12,927 nucleotides of DNA from F23-B02 sp963627445 (GTDB lineage Bacteria; Bacillota; Clostridia; Oscillospirales; Oscillospiraceae): NCBI GenBank assembly GCA_963627445.1, contig CAVGBM010000034.1:1-12927 (forward strand), in the 5' to 3' direction. Both the position numbers and the translations under genes were made by a program. Shown piece by piece: positions 5,925 through 12,616 of the stretch; the stretch's first letter is position 1, and every line of letters starts with the position of its first letter. The notes beneath the pieces are model-generated. The model ran no database searches, was not told the DNA's origin, and was given only the letters and a program-made list of their open reading frames with translations.

Positions 5925-6539
5925 TTACGGTTTTATCACAACGCGCTCGCCGTGTATCTCTAAGCGGTTTTGGCAGAACAGCGCGACCGCCTTCGGCAGC
6001 AGCTTCCACGCGGCTTCCTCCATGATGCGCTGGTTGAGGGTCTGAAGCGTGTCGTTGGGATTGATGTCAATGGCCTGCTGGGCGATGATGGGGCCGATGT
6101 TGCCGTCGATGTCGGCGAAAAACGCCGTTGCGCCGGTCACCTTGCAGCCGCGCTCCATCGCGGCGCGCACGGGGCTGTCGTCGCAGTTGACAAAGGCGGG
6201 GATGAGCGAGGGGTACACGCCGATGATGCGCTTGCGGAACTGCGTCGAGATAACGCCAAGCGGCATGTCGTAATCGGCGACGATGACAAGGTCGATGTCC
6301 ATGTCCTTGAGCTTGTTGGATATGGCCATGCTGTAGCTGAACTTGGTAGGGAAGTTCTCGGGCTCAACGACGATGCTCTCGACCTTCGCATTTTTCGCGC
6401 GCCGCATGGCGTAGGCGTTTGCGTCGGTGCATATCACGGCGACCAGCTCGAAATCGGGGATCTCTCCAAAATACATCGCATCGAGAACGGACTGCAAAAG
6501 CATGCCGTTGCCCGAGACCAAAATTGCTGCTCTGACCAT
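5925..6539 (-). CDS. PurN-like formyltransferase-fold protein with altered active site
   Basis: 204 residues with the formyltransferase fold of PurN (glycinamide ribonucleotide transformylase). It has an N-terminal AAILVSGNGMLLQSVLDA like the GAR phosphate loop, VADYDMPLGVISTQF in place of the folate-site segment, VYPSLIPAF like the family HPSLLPxF, and ADIDGNIGPIIAQQ like the TDxxDGGPII block. PurN uses an Asn-x-His pair just before PSL. Here these positions are Gly107 and Tyr109, while the third residue (Asp143) seems kept. The phosphate loop is also changed (GNGMLL, not GNGSNL or GTGTNL). Known PurN chemistry is therefore unlikely; it may bind a ligand, or formylate something by another route. 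It is coupled to csaB: the csaB TGA overlaps its ATG as TGATG. A GTG one codon upstream (6542) is also possible, with AAGGA before both. Fold confident, function unknown. Confidence 0.8.
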   Translation of the reverse strand: MVRAAILVSGNGMLLQSVLDAMYFGEIPDFELVAVICTDANAYAMRRAKNAKVESIVVEPENFPTKFSYSMAISNKLKDMDIDLVIVADYDMPLGVISTQFRKRIIGVYPSLIPAFVNCDDSPVRAAMERGCKVTGATAFFADIDGNIGPIIAQQAIDINPNDTLQTLNQRIMEEAAWKLLPKAVALFCQNRLEIHGERVVIKP

Positions 6540-7639
6540 CACTCGGTTTTCCTTTCGCCTTTCAAAAATCTTTTCGCCGTCCGGCCGTTAAACGCCTCGA
6601 CGGCCTTAATATTATCCATGCGCTGCGCCTGCTCGGCCTTGCTGCATCTAAGCTCGGACACCATGCAGCGGCACAGCTCGTCGCCCGTGAGCGTTTTTAG
6701 CTCTGCGCACTTGCCGCAGTCGGTGTAATCCATAAACCCCGCGACCTTGGGGTCGTAGCTTATGCCCACCGTCGGCACGCCCACAGCTGCGGCAAATAAA
6801 ACTGCGTGCATGCGCATCGACACAACAAGGCGCATTTTTTTCATCACGCCCATGCACGTTTCGGCATCGCTCACCGCGGGCAAAATGATGCACTTAGCGC
6901 CGGCGGCGCTCGCCGCGCGCTTTGCCGTTTCAAGGTCGATGCTGCGGTTTAGCGTCATGAAAACGGGGGTCAGGCGCAAGGCATCGTGCGCAAAGTTTAT
7001 CGCCTGCACCACAGCGTCAAAGTGCTCGTCCAGACGCTGCCACGGCCGCAGGCAGAATAGGGCGTAATCGCCCTCGGGGTCAAGCCCTGCGTTCGACAAA
7101 AACTGCGCCGCTTCGGAATCTAAGCAGGGCTCAAGCGCCAGCACGGGGTCGGCAGCAAGCGTGACCTCGGGCCTAGTTACGCCAATTTCCCGCAGAAGCT
7201 CGGCGCTCAGCCGGTCGCGCAGGGTGACAGCGTCAACGCACTCGTTTATCGTCTCGGCGGTTTTTTTGATATCGCTCTTGCCCTCGATAGGCCCAACGCC
7301 GCAGCCGTACATCAGCACCTTGCAGCCGCATTTTTTGGCGTGCCGCAGCGTCCACAGGTAGTAGTGCAGGCTCCGGCGGCTCGTGACATTTTGGATCAGG
7401 CTGCCGCCGCCGCTTATAAACAGCTTTGCTTTCTCCATGGCGGCGTGGATGCCGATAAAATCAAAGGTGTGCACGGCGGAAACATTGTAAAGCCGCCGCG
7501 TTTTCTCGGGTGAGCGGGTAACGACGCAAATGGAAACAGCGGGGTCAATGCCCCGCAGCGTGCCGACGATGGCCTTCAAAATTGCCTCGTCGCCTATGTT
7601 GCCTGCGCCGTAAGCGCCGCAGATAAGCACGCCCGACAA
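6539..7639 (-). CDS. csaB: polysaccharide pyruvyl transferase CsaB
   Basis: CsaB-family enzymes transfer pyruvate from phosphoenolpyruvate to a sugar of the secondary cell-wall polymer, creating the ketal recognised by SLH domains. Counted from the TTG start (366 residues), the family features are LICGAYGAGNIGDEAIL near the N-terminus, SGGGSLIQ (about 76-83), YGCGVGPI, LRDRLS, AADPVLAL, and near the C-terminus SMRMHAVLFAAAVGVPTVGISYDPK with the conserved Arg and His. I chose TTG at 7639 because AGGGGG (7652-7647) stands 7 nt upstream. A GTG at 7660 would add seven residues but has no ribosome binding site. It is the first gene of a leftward pair with the formyltransferase-like gene and is driven by the promoter at 7705-7733. 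No SLH-domain protein is in the window, so its target polymer is inferred. Confidence 0.9.
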   Translation of the reverse strand: MSGVLICGAYGAGNIGDEAILKAIVGTLRGIDPAVSICVVTRSPEKTRRLYNVSAVHTFDFIGIHAAMEKAKLFISGGGSLIQNVTSRRSLHYYLWTLRHAKKCGCKVLMYGCGVGPIEGKSDIKKTAETINECVDAVTLRDRLSAELLREIGVTRPEVTLAADPVLALEPCLDSEAAQFLSNAGLDPEGDYALFCLRPWQRLDEHFDAVVQAINFAHDALRLTPVFMTLNRSIDLETAKRAASAAGAKCIILPAVSDAETCMGVMKKMRLVVSMRMHAVLFAAAVGVPTVGISYDPKVAGFMDYTDCGKCAELKTLTGDELCRCMVSELRCSKAEQAQRMDNIKAVEAFNGRTAKRFLKGERKTE

Positions 7640-7670
7640 GCCCGCACCCCCTAAATTCACAAAGGAAAAC

Positions 7671-7699
7671 TTGAAAAAGTCATTAATCTATAATATGAT
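7671..7699 (+). promoter_or_regulatory. promoter of the four-gene rightward operon
   Basis: -35 TTGAAA (7671-7676) and -10 TATGAT (7694-7699) are 17 nt apart. Transcription should start near 7706, giving a leader of about 75 nt before the ATG at 7782. The promoter overlaps the leader of csaB on the other strand. Because the -35 coincides with a possible TTG codon at 7671, it argues against translation from there. Confidence 0.65.
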
Positions 7700-7704
7700 A
7701 TTAC

Positions 7705-7733
7705 ATTATACAATTTACAGCACACAAGGTCAA
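7705..7733 (-). promoter_or_regulatory. csaB: promoter of csaB
   Basis: On the minus strand -35 TTGACC (7733-7728) and a consensus -10 TATAAT (7710-7705) are separated by 17 nt. The start point should be near 7698, that is inside the -10 of the rightward promoter, so polymerase cannot occupy both promoters at once. The leader to the csaB TTG is about 59 nt. Confidence 0.72.
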
Positions 7734-7781
7734 GGCGAAACCCGTCGAAGACCGTCGGAACAGCAAGGAAAAATTCAGAAT

Positions 7782-8927
7782 ATGACAACTTTGTTTCTAA
7801 TTCGTCACGCACAGGCCGAGGGCAACCTCTACCGCATCGCCCAAGGGCACTTTGACAGCTATATTACCGCACTCGGCTACAAGCAGATTGACGCGCTTGC
7901 CGAGCGGTTTAAGAATGTGCAGCTTGACGCACTCTACTCAAGCGACCTGCGCCGCACCCGCACGACCGCCACGGCGATAACCCGCTATCACGATCTCGAG
8001 CTTCACACCACGCCCCGCCTGAGAGAAATTTGCCTCGGTGTGTGCGAAGGCATGAGCTTCGGCGACATGCGCAAGTTCAATCCCGTGCAGATGGACTATT
8101 TTAATAACGACCCCGAAAAGTGGCGCGCCGAGGGTGCGGAGACTTTCGTCGACTGTACCGAACGCCTTATGAGCGTTATAACCGAGATCGCGGAAGCCAA
8201 TGACGGCAAGACCGTTGCCGTTGTGAGCCACGGCATGGCCATCCGCTCCATGCTCGCCCGCATCATGGGCGTGAAGAGCGAGGACATCGCAGACCTGCCG
8301 CACGGCGACAACACCGCCGTGACGCTGCTGCATTACGCTGACGGCAAATTTACCATTGAGTATTATAACGACAATTCGCATTTAACGCCCGAGCTGTCAA
8401 CCCTCGCAAGGCAGGACTGGTGGCGCAAGGACACCGGCGGCAGGGACGACAATAACTTCAGCTACGCGCCCCTTTCGCCATTTGAGCACCCCGACACATA
8501 CATTGACTTTTACCGCCAGTCGTGGCTCGCTGCCCACGGCAACCTCGACTTTTTCTCCGCCGACTGGTACCTCACGGCGGCAAAGCGGCATTTTGACAGA
8601 GAGCCCGGCTCCATCGTCAGCGTTTACCGCGTTGACGAGCTCATCGGCGTTGTGGAGCTCGACTGCGAGAAGGGCGCGCACGCAGGCTATGGCTGGATAA
8701 GCCTAATTTGCCTCAAACCCGAGTACCGCCGTCACGGCTACGGCATCCAGCCGCTCGGCTATGCCATCACGAAGTTTCAAAAACTCGGCTTTCACTCGGT
8801 GCGGCTTCATGTGTCGAGCGAAAACACCGCAGCCGTGCGTTTTTACGAGCGTTGCGGCTTTGAAAAACTCAGCGAGGAGGCCGGAGCGGGCGCACCGCTG
8901 TACCTCATGGAGAAGAAATTCAAATGA
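7782..8927 (+). CDS. histidine phosphatase - GNAT acetyltransferase fusion protein
   Basis: Two domains in one 381-residue protein. Residues 1 to about 195 are a histidine phosphatase (phosphoglycerate-mutase-like): LIRHAQAEGN with phospho-acceptor His9, SSDLRRTRTTA with Arg58, LREICLGVCEG with Glu82, and VVSHGMAIR with His150. Residues about 235-381 are a GNAT N-acetyltransferase: GYGWISLICLKPEYRRHGYG carries the acetyl-CoA loop RRHGYG (316-321), followed by AVRFYERCGFEKL. Both active sites look intact. ATG 7782 is preceded by AAGGA (7765-7769). An upstream extension to a TTG at 7671 would translate the promoter and leader and is rejected. It is first in a four-gene operon, and its TGA overlaps the next ATG as ATGA. 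Substrates are unknown: small phosphoesters for the first domain, an amine or protein N-terminus for the second. Confidence 0.88.
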   Translation: MTTLFLIRHAQAEGNLYRIAQGHFDSYITALGYKQIDALAERFKNVQLDALYSSDLRRTRTTATAITRYHDLELHTTPRLREICLGVCEGMSFGDMRKFNPVQMDYFNNDPEKWRAEGAETFVDCTERLMSVITEIAEANDGKTVAVVSHGMAIRSMLARIMGVKSEDIADLPHGDNTAVTLLHYADGKFTIEYYNDNSHLTPELSTLARQDWWRKDTGGRDDNNFSYAPLSPFEHPDTYIDFYRQSWLAAHGNLDFFSADWYLTAAKRHFDREPGSIVSVYRVDELIGVVELDCEKGAHAGYGWISLICLKPEYRRHGYGIQPLGYAITKFQKLGFHSVRLHVSSENTAAVRFYERCGFEKLSEEAGAGAPLYLMEKKFK

Positions 8928-10024
8928 GCATGTGGAGAGTTAACGCAAAAGTTAAAAAGCTGGGCACGGGCGACCGCCGCATCATAGTCGTGTCCGATAT
9001 CCACGGCAACCTGCCGTATCTCAAGGCGCTGCTTGAAAAGGTCGAATTTTCGCAGAAGGACGAGCTTATCATCGACGGCGACTTTTTGGAAAAGGGCGAG
9101 CACAGCCTTGAAACGCTGCGCTATCTGATGCGCCTTAGTGAGCAGGGCAATGTCCACGCCGTGTGCGGCAATTGCGACAGCTGGTCGGACGCTGTCGACG
9201 GCGAGATACAGTATTGGACGATACGCATCGTTGACTACATGCTCTCTAAGCAATGCGGGCTTATCTGGGACATGCTGCGTGAGCAGGGCGTTACCATCAC
9301 GCAGGACCTCGATTTTATCCCGCTCATCCCGATGCTGCGGGAGAAGTACAAGTCCGAGTTCGACTTTATCAGGCAGCTTCCGCACATCATCGAGACCGAG
9401 CACTGCATCTTTGTCCACGGCGGGATACGCCCCGACGTGCCGATGGATCATCAGATGGGCGGCGAGTGCATGAAGTTCGACAATTTTCGAAGCTATGGCT
9501 ATAAGTTCGACAAATGGGTCGTCGTCGGCCACTGGCCGGTGGTGCTGTACCACGAAAATTATGTCTGCGCAAACCCCATCATAGATAGGGAACACCGCGT
9601 CATCTCCATCGACGGCGGCTGCGTTTTAAAGGATGACGGGCAGCTCAATGCGCTCATCATCCCCTTTGACGGCAGCGAGGATTTTTCCTTTGTCGCCTAC
9701 GACCCGTTTCCTGTGAAAACGGTCAAAACGCCGCAGAAACGCTCCGAGCGCTCGTATTACATCCGCTGGGGCGACAACGAGGTGCAGGTGCTTAATCGTG
9801 GTGCGGAGTTCTCGCTCTGTAAGCATGTCCGCACGGGCTACGAGATGGAGATCTTGACAAAGTATCTATACTCCGACGAGGAGTTTTGCAAATGCAACGA
9901 CTCGACTGACCTTGAGCTGGAGCTCCATGCGGGCGACAAGGTCAGCGTGGTCGAGGAAACGAGCCGAGGCTATCTTGTAAAACACAAGGGCACCTCCGGC
10001 TGGTATTGGGGAGAGCTTGAGTAA
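8924..10024 (+). CDS. calcineurin-like metallophosphoesterase with C-terminal SH3-like segment
   Basis: 366 residues without signal peptide. The N-terminal domain is a calcineurin-like phosphoesterase: VVSDIHGNL (Asp25, His27), DGDFLEKG (Asp53), CGNCDSW (Asn83, Asp85), FVHGGI (His165) and VVGHWPV (His203) give the usual two-metal site. The second motif departs from the common GDxxDRG (Glu and Lys instead of Asp and Arg). The third reads GNCD rather than GNHD/E; GNCD is also known in YfcE/MJ0936-type phosphodiesterases. Residues about 335-366 (LHAGDKVSVVEETSRGYLVK, ending SGWYWGELE) resemble a bacterial SH3-like fold, with an unassigned linker at about 265-330. It overlaps the preceding gene by 4 nt (ATGA) and the following gene by 1 nt (TAATG). 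It could be a nucleotide phosphatase or a protein Ser/Thr phosphatase; I cannot decide which. Confidence 0.85.
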   Translation: MSMWRVNAKVKKLGTGDRRIIVVSDIHGNLPYLKALLEKVEFSQKDELIIDGDFLEKGEHSLETLRYLMRLSEQGNVHAVCGNCDSWSDAVDGEIQYWTIRIVDYMLSKQCGLIWDMLREQGVTITQDLDFIPLIPMLREKYKSEFDFIRQLPHIIETEHCIFVHGGIRPDVPMDHQMGGECMKFDNFRSYGYKFDKWVVVGHWPVVLYHENYVCANPIIDREHRVISIDGGCVLKDDGQLNALIIPFDGSEDFSFVAYDPFPVKTVKTPQKRSERSYYIRWGDNEVQVLNRGAEFSLCKHVRTGYEMEILTKYLYSDEEFCKCNDSTDLELELHAGDKVSVVEETSRGYLVKHKGTSGWYWGELE

Positions 10025-11964
10025 TGGAAAACATGGACTTTTTACCCGTTTCGCGGGACGAAATGATCGAGCGCGGCTGGTGGTGGTACGACTTCTTGCT
10101 CGTCACGGGCGATGCGTATGTCGACCACCCGAGCTTCGGCACATCGGTCATCGGCCGTGTGCTCGAGGCCGAGGGCTACCGTGTCGCGGTGCTCGCGCAG
10201 CCGGACTGGCATTCTGCTGCCGACTTTGCCGCCTTCGGAAGACCGAAGCTTGCCGTGCTTATAGGAGCGGGCAACCTCGACTCCATGGTCGCGCACTACA
10301 CCGCGGCCAAAAAGCGCCGCAGCGAGGATTTTTATTCGCCCGGCAAGAAGGCGGGACTGCGTCCCGACAGGGCGACCATCGTGTACTCGAACCGTGCAAG
10401 GGAGGCCTTCCCCGATGTGCCGATAATCATCGGCGGGTTAGAAGCGAGCCTGCGCCGCTTTGCCCACTACGACTATTGGGAGGACAAGGTGCGCCGCTCG
10501 ATACTTGTTGACTCGGGCGCTGACATGCTCATCTACGGCATGGGCGAATACGCCGAGCGGGAGATAGCAAAGCGGCTCAAAAAGAAAATTCCCGTCAGCA
10601 AAATGACCGATATAAAGGGCACCGCCTACCTCACGCGCGATAAAGCAGACTGCGCGTTTGAGGCTGTGGAGCTGCCGTCATTTTCCGATGTGTGCGAGTC
10701 AAAGCGCCTGTACGCCGACGCAACGCGCATCGAGTACGAAGAGCACGACCCCGTGCGCGGCAAGGCGATGATACAGGAGCACGACGGCAGGTATCTCATC
10801 GTAAATCCGCCTGCGATGCCGCTTACCTCAAAGGAGCTCGACTTTGTCGCCGAGCTTCCGTATGCAAGGACTTATCATCCGATGTACGAGCCCATGGGCG
10901 GCGTTCCCGCCATAGACGAGGTGCGCTTTTCCGTCATCCACAACCGCGGCTGCTTCGGCGGCTGCAACTTCTGCGCGCTGGCGTTTCATCAGGGCAGAAT
11001 GGTCACGAGCCGCAGCCACGAAAGCGTCATCCGTGAGGTCACGGCGCTCACCAAATTGCCCGACTTCAAGGGCTATATAAACGATGTCGGCGGCCCGTCG
11101 GCAAACTTCCGCCACCACTCGTGCCACAAGCAGGATAAGTACGGCATGTGCCCTAATAAGCGCTGCCTTGCGCCGTACCCGTGCAAAAATCTTGATGCCG
11201 ACCACTCGGATTACCTCGCACTTTTGCGCAAGCTGCGCGCCATCCCGGGCATCAAAAAGGTGTTTGTCCGCAGCGGCATCCGCTATGACTACATGCTCGA
11301 GGATAAGAACAACGAGTTCTTCGCCGAGCTCGTGAAGTACCACATCTCGGGGCAATTAAAGGTCGCACCCGAGCATTGCATCGACTCCGTGCTCGACTAC
11401 ATGGGAAAGCCGCATATCGATGTGTACGAGCGATTTCTCGAGCAGTATAAAAAGCTCAACACCAAGTTTTCAAAGGAGCAGTACATCGTCCCCTACCTCA
11501 TGTCGTCCCACCCGGGCAGCACGCTCGAGGATGCCGTGGCGCTGGCCGAGTACCTCAACAAAATGGGTCGCCAGCCCGAGCAGGTGCAGGACTTTTACCC
11601 CACCCCGGGCACGATCTCGACCTGTATGTACTATACGGGCATAGACCCCACGACCATGAAGTCGGTCTATGTCGCAAAAACGCCGCAGGAAAAGGCGATG
11701 CAGCGTGCGCTTTTGCAGTGGCGCAGGCCGGATAAGCGCAAGCTCGTTATCGAAGCGCTCAAGACCGCAGGTCGCGAAGATCTCATCGGCTACGGCCCCG
11801 AGTGCCTTGTGCGGCCGGATAGACCGGCAAATCGAAAGCCGAAGACAGAGCCCAAAAAGCCCGAGCCGCCGAAGAAGGCCGAGGGCTACAAAAAGGGCTG
11901 GGCAAAGCCGAAGAACAAGAAAGCTGCAAAGCCCAACAAGGGCGGAAAGGGGAAAAAGTCATGA
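10024..11964 (+). CDS. YgiQ family radical SAM protein
   Basis: 646 residues matching the YgiQ (UPF0313) family. An N-terminal cobalamin-domain-like region starts with WWWYDFLLVTGDAYVDHPSFG and includes VPIIIGGLEASLRRFAHYDYW. The radical SAM core carries NRGCFGGCNFCALAFHQGR, with the [4Fe-4S] cysteines Cys310, Cys314 and Cys317. A further Cys group follows (367, 376, 381, 387) in SCHKQDKYGMCPNKRCL and APYPCK. The YgiQ C-terminal part includes QDFYPTPGTISTCMYYTGIDP. The last ~45 residues are a Lys/Pro-rich basic tail. The start ATG at 10024 shares its A with the TAA stop of the preceding gene, and GGGGAG lies about 11 nt upstream. Radical SAM proteins cleave S-adenosylmethionine reductively; the substrate of YgiQ is not established to my knowledge. 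Family call is secure. Confidence 0.94.
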   Translation: MENMDFLPVSRDEMIERGWWWYDFLLVTGDAYVDHPSFGTSVIGRVLEAEGYRVAVLAQPDWHSAADFAAFGRPKLAVLIGAGNLDSMVAHYTAAKKRRSEDFYSPGKKAGLRPDRATIVYSNRAREAFPDVPIIIGGLEASLRRFAHYDYWEDKVRRSILVDSGADMLIYGMGEYAEREIAKRLKKKIPVSKMTDIKGTAYLTRDKADCAFEAVELPSFSDVCESKRLYADATRIEYEEHDPVRGKAMIQEHDGRYLIVNPPAMPLTSKELDFVAELPYARTYHPMYEPMGGVPAIDEVRFSVIHNRGCFGGCNFCALAFHQGRMVTSRSHESVIREVTALTKLPDFKGYINDVGGPSANFRHHSCHKQDKYGMCPNKRCLAPYPCKNLDADHSDYLALLRKLRAIPGIKKVFVRSGIRYDYMLEDKNNEFFAELVKYHISGQLKVAPEHCIDSVLDYMGKPHIDVYERFLEQYKKLNTKFSKEQYIVPYLMSSHPGSTLEDAVALAEYLNKMGRQPEQVQDFYPTPGTISTCMYYTGIDPTTMKSVYVAKTPQEKAMQRALLQWRRPDKRKLVIEALKTAGREDLIGYGPECLVRPDRPANRKPKTEPKKPEPPKKAEGYKKGWAKPKNKKAAKPNKGGKGKKS

Positions 11965-12245
11965 CCGAGACTATGATAACTGCCGCGTGGTACATTGTCG
12001 CCGCCATGAACATCATCGCGTTCATTCTCATGGGCACCGACAAGGTCAAGGCCAAGCTCGACAAGCGCCGCATACCCGAAAAGGTGCTGTTCCTGTTTGC
12101 GATACTCTTTGGTGCCATCGGCGGCACGATAGGCATGTACTCGTTCCGCCACAAGACACGCCACTGGTACTTTGCAATATTCTTCCCCGCACTTGCGATA
12201 CTGCAATTTGCGCTGCTTGTGTATTTTAAGTTCAGCACAATGTGA
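11961..12245 (+). CDS. DUF1294 small membrane protein
   Basis: 94 residues with three to four hydrophobic segments (about 6-24, 43-60, 68-90) and the DUF1294 pattern DKVKAKLDKRRIPEKVL, then GAIGGTIGMYSFRHKTRHWYF. The conserved Asp-Lys, Arg-Arg, Gly-Gly and Phe-Arg-His-Lys-Thr positions are all present. It is an inner-membrane protein of unknown function. Its ATG overlaps the stop of the YgiQ gene (ATGA), with GGGG upstream, so it is the last gene of the operon, and a strong terminator follows 2 nt after its stop. The coupling to a radical SAM protein is visible; any functional link is inference. Confidence 0.9.
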   Translation: MTETMITAAWYIVAAMNIIAFILMGTDKVKAKLDKRRIPEKVLFLFAILFGAIGGTIGMYSFRHKTRHWYFAIFFPALAILQFALLVYFKFSTM

Positions 12246-12246
12246 A

Positions 12247-12277
12247 AAAACGCCTTTGGTCATTCCAAAGGCGTTTT
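12247..12277. terminator. bidirectional terminator
   Basis: AAAACGCCTTTGG (12247-12259) and CCAAAGGCGTTTT (12265-12277) form a perfect 13-bp stem around TCATT. T-runs close the stem on both strands. It sits between the convergent DUF1294 gene (stop at 12245) and DUF378 gene (stop at 12281) and ends both transcripts. Confidence 0.92.
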
Positions 12278-12280
12278 AAT

Positions 12281-12487
12281 TTATTCGTCGGGACAGCAGT
12301 CACGCTTGAACAGCAGTGATATACACCAAAGTGCGGCGAGACCGACAAGGGTGTAGATAACACGGCTCACGACGGCGGTCTGGCCGCCGCAGATCCATGC
12401 AACGATGTCAAATCTGAAAAGTCCGATGCTGCCCCAGTTGATACCGCCGATGATGGTCAGTATCAGCGCAATGCGATCTATTATCAT
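12281..12487 (-). CDS. DUF378 small membrane protein
   Basis: 68 residues, two transmembrane helices, matching DUF378: ALILTIIGGINWGSIGLFRF, then DIVAWICGG, then VIYTLVGLAALWCISLLF, with a short cytoplasmic tail ending RDCCPDE. The Gly-Gly-Ile-Asn-Trp-Gly motif and the Tyr-x-Leu-Val-Gly-x-Ala-Ala motif are the family marks. ATG 12487 is chosen because AAGGAAGGG stands about 8 nt upstream. A longer reading from 12562 would run through the promoter and adds a hydrophilic stretch the family lacks. It is a single gene, converging on the DUF1294 gene. Function unknown. Confidence 0.88.
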   Translation of the reverse strand: MIIDRIALILTIIGGINWGSIGLFRFDIVAWICGGQTAVVSRVIYTLVGLAALWCISLLFKRDCCPDE

Positions 12488-12532
12488 GCGTTTACCCTTC
12501 CTTTCTTGCTTAGTTTGCGCCGCATGATGCTG

Positions 12533-12562
12533 ATTATTTAAGAAAAATTTTTCATTCGACAA
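12533..12562 (-). promoter_or_regulatory. promoter of the DUF378 gene
   Basis: On the minus strand -35 TTGTCG (12562-12557) and -10 AATAAT (12538-12533) are 18 nt apart. The leader to the ATG at 12487 would be about 40 nt. The match is moderate, but it is the best in the interval and fits the chosen start. Confidence 0.45.
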
Positions 12563-12581
12563 AACTGGTGTTCTTTCGCTC

Positions 12582-12610
12582 TTTACAAGCCTGCGGCAAA
12601 ATGCTATCCT
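12582..12610 (+). promoter_or_regulatory. promoter for a candidate small RNA
   Basis: -35 TTTACA (12582-12587) and -10 TATCCT (12605-12610) are 17 nt apart, with TGC before the -10 (extended -10). It points right into a stretch with no gene that ends in a strong terminator, so the product would be a transcript of about 100 nt. Confidence 0.5.
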
Positions 12611-12616
12611 CTATTT

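Noticed and set aside
5970..6728. A 252-codon plus-strand frame opposite the formyltransferase-like and csaB genes
   Set aside because: It spans two real minus-strand genes, lacks family motifs, and has no ribosome binding site.
7671..7781. N-terminal extension of the phosphatase-GNAT protein from a TTG at 7671
   Set aside because: The TTG is the -35 box of a good promoter and the extension would precede the transcription start. The family N-terminus begins at the ATG at 7782.
12488..12562. Upstream start for the DUF378 protein adding 25 residues
   Set aside because: The extension is hydrophilic, covers the likely promoter, and the ATG at 12487 has a good ribosome binding site and gives the family's normal length.
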